Source of the DNA: Symbiodinium microadriaticum
Taxonomy: Eukaryota > Sar > Dinophyceae > Suessiales > Symbiodiniaceae
Reading direction: 5' to 3'
DNA length: 64,000 bases
Assembly: GCA_001939145.1 (NCBI GenBank)
Contig: LSRX01000261.1
Location: forward strand, 540,728-604,727
In this document: positions 34,393-46,090 of the stretch, in pieces
Numbering within the stretch: the stretch's first letter is position 1
How the letters are laid out: every line of letters starts with the position of its first letter
The notes under the pieces: generated by a model
The model's input: only the letters and a program-made list of their open reading frames with translations
What the model was told of the DNA's origin: nothing
The model's database searches: none
Program-made: the position numbers and the translations under genes

Positions 34393-35247
34393 TCATGCCA
34401 TGCATGCGTTGAACCGTTGGATCTTCGCCGGTGCCTTGGGCTCCGTCTTTGCTTCTGGGCGAGGCTGAGGGTTCTTGAGCTCCTCAGACCAGCGCTCCTC
34501 CATGTCGAGCCAGCTGGTGATCTGGTGCTTCGACTTGTCCTTGGCTTTGGTAAGGCGGCTCCACTTGCCTGCTTGTGCCTTCTGGATCGTGGCGGTGGCA
34601 CGGCCGACCGAAGCTGCCGACCATGTGCTCCGACTTGGCACCACGTCCGCATAAAGCCCCAAGTCAACAAAGTAGCGTTTCCGAATGCTGGAGTGATGCC
34701 CGAAGCCAGACAAGGCAAAAGCAGCATCAGTGATGTTGACGCTCACATCTGCGATCTCGATGGCCCCAGGAGCTGACCACCGACTGGCGTACTTCACAGC
34801 TAAAAAGACGGTGGTGGAGTTCTGTGCCCACTGCAACGCGCATGGCACGTCATCTAAGCCCTGTCGATGCCCGCGGAACGTATCGTCTGCGTACTCGGCA
34901 AACTGATCCGCTTGCTGCTTTACACCTTTGACTAATGCCCGAACCTCCGAACTCAGGGAGGCTAGCGTGGATGATCCAGCATCTGAAGATTTCTGCGCGT
35001 GAGTGCGAGACACAATGGCTCTGGCAGCCTTCCACCAGCTGTTGGCAATACACATCCGCATCCACTGTGGACTGTCTGAAAGTATGGCATGCTCAGTACT
35101 GGGGTCCTCCAAGCCCTGCAGCAGAGCACCCTCGCTCGAGAATTCCGTAGACGTGCAGCAAGCATGCACCACAAGGAGAGCGAGGCAAGCGAGGCAAGCG
35201 ATGCTAGGTGCCATTCGGCGGACCCAACTCTGCAAACTCGCATGCAC
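34393..35247 (-). CDS. ER-targeted CS-domain (p23/HSP20-fold) protein
   Basis: An uninterrupted 284-codon gene. Residues 12-31 are hydrophobic (APSIACLACLALLVVHACC), a likely signal peptide. Residues ~40-130 are helical. Residues ~137-233 match a CS domain: ALQWAQNSTTVFLAVKYA, then VNITDAAFALSG, RKRYFVDLGLYADV, STWSAASVGRATATIQK and GKWSRLTK. The C-terminal QITSWLDMEERWSEEL is the helix that often follows. CS domains serve as co-chaperones in the p23, SGT1 and NudC families; secreted-pathway versions probably act in ER folding. No HDEL/KDEL-type end is present (it ends NACMA). It sits between two Cys-rich genes on the same strand. Confidence 0.8.
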   Translation of the reverse strand: MHASLQSWVRRMAPSIACLACLALLVVHACCTSTEFSSEGALLQGLEDPSTEHAILSDSPQWMRMCIANSWWKAARAIVSRTHAQKSSDAGSSTLASLSSEVRALVKGVKQQADQFAEYADDTFRGHRQGLDDVPCALQWAQNSTTVFLAVKYASRWSAPGAIEIADVSVNITDAAFALSGFGHHSSIRKRYFVDLGLYADVVPSRSTWSAASVGRATATIQKAQAGKWSRLTKAKDKSKHQITSWLDMEERWSEELKNPQPRPEAKTEPKAPAKIQRFNACMA

Positions 35248-35289
35248 TGTATGTTCTAGCCATCAGCCTTTAACGCATTTCAGCAACAA

Positions 35290-37172
35290 CATCTTGGATT
35301 GATTTCTCGCTGCTCGTTTCGGGGATTCTCAAGTTGTTTCTGTAGAAGCGCAGCTCGAGCCAAAGTGCAGCCAAGACGGAAGCTGAATGCGCGAGGATCT
35401 GCGCCGATCATGATCTGCAGTACTGTATGTATGCTACCGGTGACAAAGCCTAAGGCCCATGGCAGCAAATGCCGCTCAGCCACGCAGTCTGGTTCCGGAG
35501 GAACTGGGGGAGGCTGTGGAGTTGGACAACCAATTTGCACTCGCTCGCAACAGAAAGCTTTCTGCGTCGACCTGGGCCACTCGTCTACGATGAATGACGA
35601 TGACCCACAGACGATGCTACGGCCTACCCCAAGCAAAAACTCTCGGTGCATCCTCCGGTCCCAACGACGAGCCATGGCACGACCAAGCGTCTGGAATCCC
35701 CACGTGGCAATGGAATTGCATCGCCTAAAATGCTCCAAACGTGCACAGGAAGTCACTCGGGCTGCGGAGGTGCGATTTGACTTCCCTGCCACCACGCAGC
35801 AAATGGCACAACCGGAGGTCCGCCTTGCGCAGCTTGTGCATGCCTGTCGCGACAGCTAGGGGCCAACCGATCCAGATTTCTGAACAGGAGGTCTCGACCA
35901 ATCTGGGCTGAGGCGGCAACGGCGCCAAGAAGCCCTTAGAGGTTCGGGCTGAAACCCGCTCAGACACTTTGGGGCTACACTGCAGTGGCAACGTCATGCT
36001 TGGGAATTCGCATTTTGACACCTGCATGCGGCCCAGAATCCTCATGGAAGTCCGGAACTGGCACCATGATCCAAGTAGTCGGCACGGGAGTTGTCGTAAG
36101 ACCTCGTGATCGAGTGATGCGGGAAGGCCTTGAGAGTTTGATAGCATAGTAGAAAAATAGATAGCAATAGCAATAGCTGGGGCTGCAGCTAGTGCTGGTC
36201 TCGCAGCCAACTCCCACATTGTCGCAACACCAAATTCGATGCGGCACAGACCACGTGTGAATCATGCGCGCATTGGGAGGTGGTAGGTTGCCGTCGCTGG
36301 TGTAACAACTGTAGCCTGAGATCGAAATTCACGCTCTTCGGTGAAAGGATATGCAAGCCGCGAAGTAGATGTCTTGCTTGCTATGATTAGCAACGCCGGG
36401 CCTCTTAGCGTGTGCGGCTATAGCTAAAGGGCTGAGCAATCCACACCGAACGGCCTTTTTGTCGGTGCACATGTTTCACCATGTTCCCTGCCCGCTTGCT
36501 GCTGGACGTGCCCTGACCCCCCCCCCCCCCGGTCCGTGCGCGGCCCCGCCACTGCCACTGGCCCGACACCTGACCCCCGCACCCCTTGTCTGTGGCACCG
36601 TCTGTGGCTTCGATCATCTTCGGCCAATGCTATCTCAAGCGAGTGGCGGGGCATTCCTGCATCCATGGCATGCTGGTAAAACTGTCGCGATGCGGTGATT
36701 GCTGCAATCAGCAGCGAGATCAGCAAGCAGACGCAACAAGTCCAGCACAAGCACCTCAGCAGGTTTGGCGTGTAAAACAAGTGTTCCTGTTCCTGAAGCA
36801 GCGCCCAGAGCATGTCAGAGCCATGCCTTCGCCACCAGCTACCTTCTTGGACGACATCGTAGTCACCTCTGCCCTCACCCACGAACTTCACATCGTCCAC
36901 CTTCGCAAAGGCCTTGTATGTACTTGGAGCAGCATCGAAGCAGCAACAGTTTGCAAGTGATGCTTCGTCAATCCGGCCAAGACGCCCCTCTTCCGTGGCC
37001 TACATATTTCAATCGTCCCGGCGATCCGTCCCCGCCCAGAAGGTGGTCCTGCAGAAGGATCAACTGTTCGCTCCTCGCTACGAAGGAAGCTCTGCAGCAT
37101 CATGGCCGGTGCCTCTGAGCAAAAAGACCCTTCGGGAACGGGCTCGTACCCGCGTGGCGATATCAATGCCAT
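35290..37172 (-). CDS. Membrane-anchored Cys-rich WCC-repeat protein, copy A (multi-exon)
   Basis: A probable first exon at about 37000-37172 starts MALISPRGYEPVPEGSFCSE. A second, about 36660-36900, has DDVKFVGEGRGDYDVVQEGS, then a membrane helix CLCWTCCVCLLISLLIAAIT. Downstream exons carry Cys-rich motifs: TWSVPHRIWCCDNVGVGCET (about 36195-36260) and EWPRSTQKAFCCERVQIGCP (about 35535-35600), the latter followed by a Pro-rich linker (PTPQPPPVPPEP). The layout (acidic N-terminus, one helix, extracytosolic CC motifs) parallels copy B at 32.7-34.3 kb. The two may be paralogues separated by the CS-domain gene. Confidence 0.55.
36517..36530 (+). repeat. Homopolymer run of 14 C
   Basis: An uninterrupted C14 tract, probably intronic for the minus-strand gene, and a place where assembly length may be wrong. 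Confidence 0.95.
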
Positions 37173-37320
37173 GTGGGCCTTGGGTGGTCAATGGCTGCAC
37201 AAAAGTCGGAGCCTGGAGGCCTTCCTGGCCTTCCTTTGACAAATCCCACCTACGAAGATTCTGGATTCTGGTGGGTCCATGTGGGGCCGCACTGAGTTCC
37301 AGTACACTGTTTTATCCAAA

Positions 37321-37560
37321 CTAAGTCCAGGGTAATGGCGATGGCAGACAAGGCGCTGCCCGCCCGTTCAGGGAGCTGCCTGTGCCCTGCTTGCATCCCT
37401 CCGAGCCAGGCAGCGGACGAGCGAACCCGAAATGAAATGGGGCCTTCAAATGACGATTCGCTTCTATGAGCTCCTCCGCTTGCACCAAGTGCATCTCCTT
37501 CGTGAGCGGCACATCGAAAACGCCGGCCAAATCATCCAGTAGCACACATGCCCCTTTATC
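37321..37560 (-). CDS. Possible exon, unrecognised
   Basis: The open frame LLDDLAGVFDVPLTKEMHLV plus QAEELIEANRHLKAPFHF looks like coding sequence by composition. It has no recognised domain and no clear connection to flanking exons. Confidence 0.25.
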   Translation of the reverse strand, partial: DKGACVLLDDLAGVFDVPLTKEMHLVQAEELIEANRHLKAPFHFGFARPLPGSEGCKQGTGSSLNGRAAPCLPSPLPWT

Positions 37561-37796
37561 TGCTCACGCAAGATAGCCTGCTTCACTCCTATGTGACTGG
37601 TGCAGCATGTCCAGCGGCGTATTGCGCTGAGCATGCATGCGGGAAGACTGGCAGTCAAGCGATACAGCAGCACAGGCTGCGGATTGTCACGAAGGGCTCC
37701 AGCAGGCGTAGCTGCCTGCGGCTATCCTTCCACGACAGCGGCAAGCATTCTTTCGCCCCCTCCGTTTCTCTGAGCCTCAGGCCTGAGCAGGTAGGT

Positions 37797-37876
37797 TAGA
37801 GGGGGAAGGAGAGGGAGCGCGAGAGAGCGAGAGGGAAAGAAGAGAAAGAGAGAAAGAGAGAGAGAGAGAGAGAGAG
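37797..37876 (+). repeat. GA-rich microsatellite
   Basis: About 80 bp of GAGAGA/GGAGAG purine repeats ending in an uninterrupted (GA)n run. Confidence 0.95.
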
Positions 37877-38149
37877 TTCTCTCGTCCCCATGCCGTGAAT
37901 CAGCAGGTTCAACAAATCGCAGCAGCTACGCGTACAAGCTGCCGGCACAATGCCCAATTTGCATCTGCAGAATCTACGGGATTGACATCTCATGGAGCAT
38001 GAGCACCCACGCAAGAACGCTAGGGAGAGTGTGCAAGCTGATGGTCCTCCGACGCGGCGGCGCCAGACACAGCTGCTGGGCTCCTGTGACTACAATAGTC
38101 AATTAGAACTCGGGGGATGCAATAGCACAGAGTAAGATCGGTCCAGCTA

Positions 38150-39264
38150 GGGACTGCAGTGGATGCACTTCTTCCTGTGCGTGTGGTTCGGGCGGCCTCA
38201 AGGACGCTTGATAAGCATCAACGTAGTCCACCAATCACAATAGTCCGCACTTGGAACTCTCTGCGGCTGCAGCCGTGGAAATGGCTGCACCCAGACCTTC
38301 TCAGGATTGCCCAAGCGCAGGTCAGGCAAGTGATTAATGTCACTGGCGAGCGGCTTCGGCGTTGAAGTCTGCATAAACCAAGGCATCATGTCCTACGAGC
38401 TACTGCTGGGACTCACTTCTTCAGCAAGGAACCTTGCGCTTGAGTCCTGGGTTCCAGTAGTCCACCCGTCGCTCAAACTGATCGAAGAAGGGCAGAACCT
38501 GGCATCTGAGAGCCATCTCACCGTGAGCTCCGTACATTGTCTGTGCTCCAGGCCCGTCCAGAGAAGGAGCGACCGGGGATGAAGCCCTGTGGAGCCACAT
38601 ACAAGCCTTAGAGCTCTGCCTTCCGACCCATCCGACACCGAAGGAACCTGATGAGCTACAGGCCGTTTCCCGTCTTTGCTGCTTCCACTGGATCCCATAC
38701 CTACGAGGGTCGTAAGCAAGCTCTTCCAGGCGTATCTGGCATGTAAATCTGCAGATTTCTGAGTGGCGCACCGCCCATACCAGGCAGTTGGGAGCGTGTA
38801 TCAACAGCGCCAAGCGGTCGCCGCCCCAGCTCATGCCCTGCCCAGCGAAGACAAGCCAAGTCGAACAATTTTGCAATCGGAGCACGAAGCCTCAACGCGA
38901 TTTGCATGCGCGAATACGCTGATCGGAGGGCCTGTGTACAGCTTGCTTGCAAGTCTGCGTGTCCGAAGCTGATAAATGCGCGCCCACCCATGGATGGAAG
39001 CACTCGTCGGGCAAACACACCGCCGTGTCCCCGGTTGTCATGGAGGCCACACCTCATTAGTTTGCAACTACAGCTTTTAACCGCCAGTTCGCCTCCATGA
39101 CTCCATGCCTCAGGCCCAAACCAAGCGACCCAGCCACTGGGTGTTGCTGTGAAGTGGGCCTCTGGAGCCAGACTCCTCAGCCACAACTCAGTTCTTAGCC
39201 TTATCGGGCCTTCTCGCCTACGAGGGCCTTCAGTCTTCTCTTGATCTGACGTTGAAAGAGACAT
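38150..39264 (-). CDS. Hypothetical gene, unrecognised exons
   Basis: Minus-strand frames that look coding include 39000-39264 (MSLSTSDQEKTEGPRRREGP...TATPSGWVAWFGPEAW), about 38420-38560 (GAQTMYGAHGEMALRCQVLP, FFDQFERRVDYWNPGLKRK) and 38200-38375 (TSTPKPLASDINHLPDLRLG, VWVQPFPRLQPQRV). They lie in one direction and may be exons of one gene. No domain is recognised. Confidence 0.35.
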
Positions 39265-39380
39265 GCTCGTACAGCCAGGAGGCTCGCAGACGGTGTCTGA
39301 CCGCCCTGTGGCAGGGTCGACAAGCGCCAGGGAGACCTGGATCTGTGACAGTCTGTCTCTCGCCGAAGAACCAGTTGAAG

Positions 39381-39407
39381 TTATACATATATATATATAT
39401 TATATAT

Positions 39408-39454
<47 letters not shown>

Positions 39455-39600
39455 CTAATAATATATATCGTATGCGGGTGTGTGCGCATTTGTACATACA
39501 TATAATTACATCTACACACATTTTCCAAAAGATACAGTTATTTATAGATAGAGATATAGATCTAGCTAGATATAGATATATATATATATATACANTACAA
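39381..39600. repeat. (AT)n microsatellite with flanking TATAGATA tracts
   Basis: (TA)n runs cover 39385-39453 with small interruptions, and related TATAGATA/TATATA words run to 39595, where an ambiguous base (N) is present. Confidence 0.95.
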
Positions 39601-40181
39601 CTGTTTTGGATCCTGGCCCGGCCCGTCTGCGGAGCATCGGTGGGAACTAGCCAGCGCCCTTCGGCCGCATCTGGCCACGGAAGCCTAAAAAGGAACTTCC
39701 AGAAATCGATGGAAGCATCGGACACTCGACTCTCCAAGGCTTCTGCCACTGGGGCGCTCGAAAGGAGATCTGCCTCGCTTCAGAAAATCCGTCTCTTAGC
39801 CTCCGAAAACCTCTTCCGAGCACTTCTAACTTTCGCAAAGCGCTGATCCCAGGTTCGCACCCTTGAATGACGGTTCCGGGTAGAGAGTCCAAGCTCTTGA
39901 CCTGCGCCTGTCACATGGTCTAGACGTTCTTAGTGTCTCTGTGCAAGTCAGTCACACGCAGAACCCTGCAAGGTCATCTGTTTTGAAGAGTAGGTGCATC
40001 TCACAGAATAGAAATTCTTAAAAACGGCTTGGCTGGCGGCCAAGATCACATTAGCTCGGGTGCCTTTGGTCGATGCTCCTTTGGAGCAGGAACCATTACA
40101 ACCTACATACTAGGTATCTTTCACGGTGCAGCTTCGCCAGCTGCTTTTCTCTGGCGCCTTCCCTGCAGGCGACTCCTGACG

Positions 40182-40508
40182 TCACCTCAGCCGAGCATTG
40201 GACCATTTTGATTGCCTGAAGCTGTCTGTAGGCATTTGAGGAAGAGAGCGCGCCACCACACTGCATCCAGGTTGCTGGCTGCGGACTTCGACCGGAACCT
40301 GCAGCTGCTGCAAAGAGACCAAAAGAGTCCCCTGTTCTCGCGGCTCACCCGAGGGACCCGGCCTCAGCGCCTGCTCGGCACGGTGGGCCTCCGCGGACGG
40401 GTCCGCCTGGCGAGTGGCCTGGAAGGCCACGGCCGCCTCCTCGGGAGGCGCAAAGCCCAGGAGCACCGCATCAGAGGCCTCAGTCGTGAGGTCCTGACAC
40501 GAAGACAA
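40182..40508 (-). CDS. Ala/Glu-rich open frame, possible exon
   Basis: A 108-codon frame with TTEASDAVLLGFAPPEEAAV and AFQATRQADPSAEAHRAEQA. It is downstream of the coiled-coil gene on the same strand but lies past a clear stop, so it is either a separate small gene or 3' sequence. Not recognised. Confidence 0.25.
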   Translation of the reverse strand: MSSCQDLTTEASDAVLLGFAPPEEAAVAFQATRQADPSAEAHRAEQALRPGPSGEPREQGTLLVSLQQLQVPVEVRSQQPGCSVVARSLPQMPTDSFRQSKWSNARLR

Positions 40509-40547
40509 GTTTGCACTTCTTCTATCCGTGAGATCTGCATTTTTTTA

Positions 40548-43075
40548 GGTGGCGTCCTTGATGCGAGACATCATCTTGAAGAGACCTGCCAGAGCATCTC
40601 CTCCACCATCTCCAACCTTGCCTGTATTCACGTCGCGAAGCATCGCTTCGTGCCACATTGGTCCGGGCCTTTGAGCTCCTCGATCTGCTTCTGCAGAGAG
40701 TCGATGGCCTGCCAAAAGGGGCGGAGTCGTACTTTGAGCCTTTGTGCCGCAAGCATTTCCTCTTGCCTGCCTCCTGCTTCTCTTTCTCTATGCGCTCTTT
40801 ATTCTGCAACGCTACCTGCAGCTGCTGGCTCCTCAGTTCCACAGTCCTTCTTTGTGGTGCCTACGGCCTATGTCGCCAACGCCAGCTGTTGCCTCCCTCG
40901 ATCATGCAGGCAGGAGTCTGGCTTTCAAACTTTTCTTCGTATTCCTCTTGGAGTGCAGCGAGCTTGCTCGCTCCCACGCTGCCTAAGATGACAAACTTTG
41001 TCCGGACGAGATCTGCTACTTTCTTCGTCTGCTATACTTGGAACCTACTTTTGGGGAAACGCATCGCAGCTTTTGCAGCCAAGCTGGCTGCTTCTTCTGC
41101 GGGTCGCTGCCTCCCTCCGTGGCTTCGGGGCCTCCTCCTTGCCAGCACTACGCTGCAATTCCGCATCGCCACGGTTGCTGGACAGGAAGACTGAGCGAGT
41201 GCCCTCGTCGGGAGACCTCCTCGGCGATGCTTACGCTTCTTGTCTTTTGCATCGGGGCTTCTCCTTCCTACATGCTCGGGCGGCATCTTTCGGCTGGGTT
41301 GAGATCTTCGCATGTTCAAGACGAACCTGCTGCTGATTCTCCTGGGGTTCTTCCATCTGGAGGAGCTCGTGGGCTAAACTGTCGCCTCAGCGGAAATGAT
41401 TCTCTCCTGTTTTCTGTCCGATGTTGCATAATCGGACACACTGCTCTCAGCGAAGATGGCCAGCTGCAGCGATCCCCTCTTCTCGCAAACTGTCTTGAGA
41501 GCCTGCTTGGCGACAGCAAGAAGTGCCCAGGACGTGCTCACATCACGGCCGGCGACTTGCCTTTTGCAAGTGATGTGCTTCCATTACCTCGCGCAGTTCT
41601 TCGATTTCCCCATGGAGCTTGATGTTCTCGGACTCGGCTGTTTCAAGGTATCCTGCCAGACGTGGGACATGTGAGGCTCGCTATGCCAGGTGTTCTTCTG
41701 CACTAGTTCTTGTCCTATGTGCTGGCGCCTTGGATCTCGTGAGAGGCTGCTCGAAGCTCTTCACAGTACCTGAGCTGCTTCCGATCTTGGGCCGAAGGCA
41801 TCGCCCTCAGAGTAGACAAACAGGCTAGTGGCCAGGCACTCAATAAAGCCAAAGTACTGCTGCAACTGCATGTGCTGCTCCTGACGATGCAGAAGACATC
41901 ACCAGTAGGACTTGGCAAGTTGCGGCGGACGTGACGACACTCCCGATGGCCCCACCTGTAGTGAAGTCAGGCTTCGCAGGTTCTTGTCCAATTCGCCTTG
42001 TTTTGCCTTCATCGCCTGGCGATTTCTGGGTCAAAGCCGGGCATGGTGTCGATCTTGCACCCTCGAAAACATCGACCGACTTTCTACAGCCGCATGTTCT
42101 CGAACACCTCGTCGTGGTCTCGCTTTATGGCTTCCATGGCTTCAGCTGCTCGGTATCCTGCTGTGTCCTCCTTCCGCAGGTGAACAACGTGCAACCTGGA
42201 GACTCCGGAAATATCCGGAAATGCCCTTGGAAAGTCACGCCTGTCCTTGGCCATTTCTTCCTTGCTCAATCGCACGGTTTTCCTTCCTGTGCGCTGTGCC
42301 CAACAGCAGCTGGTCTCTCGTCTACACAATACGAGCCGACTAACAGCACGGAACCACGACTCCTCGGTGCACACGCTCGTCGGAGCTACACAACGACCCC
42401 AACGAGCACGGATGATGAGGGCCAGGTGCCCACGCAGCCCACGCAAGCTGCAAAGGAACACCGGGGTAGGCTCTGCTCTGCCTATCTCTGCCTAGGAGCC
42501 CGAAACTTTTGGACAAGCGGCTCCCGGAGTTCTCGGGCTCCTCCCGACCCTTCTCTCGCAATTCGCGAAGCTCGCGCTCCAAAGCCCCTACCTGCACAGG
42601 CATGTCACGCATGTCAGGCATGCGCAGCTGAAATGTGCACGGGTGAGGGCAGTGGCGACAGTGGCATCCCCGATGTCAGTGCCAGAGCCCCACGCGCCAA
42701 GCCTGGTCTTGGGCCTCACGCAGCTCTGCTGCCTGGCGCTGAGCAGAGCTCTGTGAGGCCGCGAGCTGCTCCTCGAGACCTGAAAACCAACGTCGCTCTC
42801 GTTGTACGGTTTCCCAACGCTCCTATAGACAAGCCTGCGACGTGATCTTCGAGCTGGCCCAACTCCTCGAGTGCAGAATCGTTGCAGCTGGTGCAGCTCC
42901 GCCAGCACAAAACAAGAATACCGGAGACGCCTTCTCTTGCTCTTCGATGCGGCGCAGTGCCTGGGTTGACTTTCCCTCTATCCCTCCGTGGCCCTCATCA
43001 TTCCATTACGGCCCAAGCCTGCTCTGCCGCCCTGCGGTGGCGCTCCGCCTCCTGTTGGACCTTCATAGCTGAGAC
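40548..43075 (-). CDS. Long coiled-coil protein gene (many short exons)
   Basis: Successive minus-strand exons encode heptad-like, Glu/Gln/Lys/Leu-rich helices. They are KVQQEAERHRRAAEQAWA, ALRRIEEQEKAS, LEEQLAASQSSAQRQAAELR, VGALERELRELREKGREE, YLETAESENIKLHGEIEELR, LQMEEPQENQQQVRLEHA, SKLAALQEEYEEKFESQTPA, ELRSQQLQVALQNKERIEKE, LAAQRLKVRLRPFWQAIDSL plus QKQIEELKG, and a last exon ending GLFKMMSRIKDAT and stop near 40548. A 49-nt intron with GT donor and AG acceptor (42961-43009) joins two of these exons in phase 0, showing how short the introns are. Proteins of this kind are usually cytoskeletal, basal-body or Golgi scaffolds; nothing here is more specific. The 5' end is not determined and could lie beyond 43.1 kb. 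Confidence 0.7.
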
Positions 43076-43079
43076 AACA

Positions 43080-45590
43080 AAGCCCCCTTCAACTGCACCT
43101 GATAAAGCTTGTTTGGGCGGTTGCTACATTGCTACATCTCCACGCCTGTTCGATGTCATTGTCCTCAGCGGCGATCATCCCACCACCCCATGTCGCTAGT
43201 TTCCATGGCAACGAGTCCCGGTGAGCGCTGCCTCGATTCAATGTCTCTTCGTTAGGTGTTGGCGGGCGAAAGGCCGCTCGTTCCGGCTTGCGACGTGACG
43301 ACTACAATGCCTATGACATACTTATTCTGTCTATGCTTCAGGTCTGGCTCCAGATGTATTTGGAGGCGCTTATCTTGTCGACATCGTCTACAAGGTGGCT
43401 CAACGTCTTCGGCGAGAATATGCTGCAGCTGCAAGCACCCTGAACTCAACATCAACCAGATGCAGGAGCTGCCAGAACAGCACCTTCTCGGTAGAACGCT
43501 TCCGACACAGTCTCTGCATACTGATGCTAATTCTCCGATTTGGGCACCTCTGCTGGCTCACAGCAAGGTAGAGTCTGCACGGAGTCTTCCACTTCGTTCA
43601 AGACATCGGCCCGGATCCGGGCCTCGCAATCTGATTGAGAGCGTTGACTAAATCCAGCAGCTCACCAGTCACCGACGCGCTGCCCTTACTGCCCTCTGCC
43701 GGTACTGTGGCTCCAGACCAGCTTGTTCTCATTGCATGCCAGCACAAGTTCAGGCCTCTCTGAGAGCTCTTTAATTTAAGACTCCGCACTCTCCGAAAGC
43801 TCTCTGCCGTGGGGTTTTGGGACGACTCAGGTCGCTGCCCATGGGGTGCCCAGTCAAAGTAAAGGGGCGCTGCCTAGAAACTCTGGGACACGGCATCTGC
43901 AAAACGTGAGCGGTGCGGCTGTGCTTTGCGATGCAATGATGAACCGAGACCAGCACCGTGCCGAGGCAACAAAGGCGCGCGACAGGTGCCTGGCAAGCAC
44001 CAAGCGGGGTTTGCCTGTCAAACCCATCTTAAGACAGCTCCACACGGCCTCTCCGCGGCAGGACACAAGAAGCTGGGCCACATCTGCCACAAGAAGCGCC
44101 TGCAAAGTCTCCCAAGTTCCTAATGCTTGGGAGTCGGCCCAACAACATGTGCATGCCTGCTGACCGCGTACACTGCCCAACAACGCAATGCGTGTGCCGC
44201 AAGGCGATGGTGACCTGAGCCCAGTGTCCAGCCGAGATTCAAACAGGAATTGACTCGCGCAACAGTTGAGCTGTGGTCTCCGTTCTTGTTTGAAAGGGGT
44301 GCAATAAGGAACCCTTCCGAGGGACCCTTCCACGCATGAAGGCTTTAGCTTCCACGCCCATCAATGTTTACATTGATTCTGCGGTTCCCTTGCATGCTGA
44401 CTTGTGTCGATGAGCGTGCAAGTTTTGCTTCTGCAGATAGGGGCTCAAGTCTTGAGGAAGCTGTTTGTTTGGTGCAGGATTACACTTGAATACACCATGG
44501 AGGAAGCACTCGACCACAACGCAGCTCAGTTGAGATGAAACAGGCAACAGTTCCGTCGATGTTTTCCCACGGCAGCAGAACATCTGTTTTCCCGCGACAA
44601 CATGGCCATGCTGAGCAGCGCGTGCTGAACTCGGGGCACGTGAGCAAGGAACAAACCTCATGAAAGAGAGTGGGAGGGCTCTCATGCGTGGCATTCCAGC
44701 CCAAGGCAGCCTTGACAGGTCCTCGAAGCTCCCGCATCTGGACGCCGGTGGGTCTAGCGAATGGCAGTCCGCAAGAAAAGACTGAAACACAAGCTTCGAA
44801 CAAGATGCAGGAGCAACGAGGGAGAAAGCGTGCGCTCCTTGATCACATACAGGGACCAGACAGACTGACGCTAGGTCAAGTCAAGCGACCGACAAGGTAG
44901 CACAATCAGCGACAGACCTCTTACGAGAGTCACTGTCAAAGCCAAAGGCGTCATCAAACGCACGACTCTTGCTGCATGCACAAGATCGCACAAGACTCGG
45001 AGAATTAAAGTCCTGTCGAGTCGCACTAGGAATGCGAGCGAGGAGCTGCCAGAGATGCATGAGACAAGCAGTGAGTCTGGACCGCAAACCGAAGAAGAGC
45101 CCACTCACAACAGAACTCGAGGGCTTACACTGCTAAACAAGGGCATCCTTGCACCAAGCCGCGACAAGCATCGAGTCACCCGGGAGTGCAGCGACCATGG
45201 CAGTGGGAAGGCCAAGACGCTCAAAGACAGAACGGGCCAGACCGAAATGACCAAAATGCGCTGTGTCATCGAATCTGGCAGCATCCCCTGGCGCCAAGGC
45301 GCGAGATCCACCACGCAAGGAGGCTGCTACAATGCAATGGGCGTCAAGCGTACTCCTGCCCGGTAGCCCTCCCTTTAAACCCTAAACTCTAAGCTGAATG
45401 CAGAACCCTGAACACTAAGCTTTGAACTTCCCTTGTCCGGAACTGAAAACTAGCAGCTGGCGCCCGTGCTTGCTTTTTTCTCGGAGAGTCTTCCAACGGA
45501 ATCTATCGAAAAGGGGCTGCATATTCAGCGAAAATGTACACCAGTGAAAAGACTGAAACCGTGCTGTACAGGCTTCTATGGGTTAAAATG
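43080..45590. other. Stretch with no firmly recognised gene
   Basis: Minus-strand frames near 43510-43650 (IRADVLNEVEDSVQTL) may be further 5' exons of the coiled-coil gene. The rest has short frames only. A CCCTAAA-like tract (TTTAAACCCTAAACTCTAAG) lies at 45373-45395, just downstream of the tandem array. Confidence 0.45.
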
Positions 45591-45592
45591 CC

Positions 45593-46090
45593 TTATCCCC
45601 ACTCATTAATGAGGCGCGCATCGTCACCAAAGGAGCCTCCGAAGCGGGGATCATCGTTGGTCAACTTTGCGAAGAAGAAGATGCTGCCAATGGTCAGGGC
45701 AATGATGACAGGGAAGTAGATGGCTGCAGGCAGCATCTCGTCGGTGTCCTCCGCGAACCTGGTCTCGGGCTCGAGGGACCACATGTTCCCACGGCGGTCC
45801 TGGTCGACTGACAGTCCAGCCTTGGACTGCTGGTTCATGAGGCGCATGTCCGGCTTAGGCATCTTGAAACCACCATCCTCTGTTTCCTTCTTCTCCTCGG
45901 TCTGCTGGCCGGGCTGCGGCAGAGCACGCAGCGTCCTGGTCTTCCTGTTGCTCGCGGGTGCAGAGACAAAGCTTCGAGCCACCGTCGAGCCCAACAGCAC
46001 GAAGGCCGCGACCACTAGCGCGCAGGGCAAAAGCCCACGAACCCGTGCCGGCATGTGGCCCTTCTCCGCACCACGAGGCCGGGATTGCAT
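45593..46090 (-). CDS. Plastid-targeted single-pass membrane protein, array copy 1 (3'-most)
   Basis: 165 codons, no intron, stop TAA. Residues ~19-36 (GLLPCALVVAAFVLLGS) form a signal peptide. They are followed by ARSFVSAP and a basic Ser/Arg/Thr-rich stretch, the layout of peridinin-plastid bipartite leaders with a Phe at the transit start. The mature part is hydrophilic (KMPKPDMRLMNQQ) and then has one membrane helix, residues ~120-141 (LPAAIYFPVIIALTIGSIFF). It ends in a short conserved-looking tail (NDDPRFGG, INEWG). I infer a small thylakoid or envelope subunit; I could not assign it to a named photosystem, cytochrome or NDH subunit. It differs from copy 2 by a few substitutions, mostly silent, and by its stop codon. 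Confidence 0.8.
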   Translation of the reverse strand: MQSRPRGAEKGHMPARVRGLLPCALVVAAFVLLGSTVARSFVSAPASNRKTRTLRALPQPGQQTEEKKETEDGGFKMPKPDMRLMNQQSKAGLSVDQDRRGNMWSLEPETRFAEDTDEMLPAAIYFPVIIALTIGSIFFFAKLTNDDPRFGGSFGDDARLINEWG

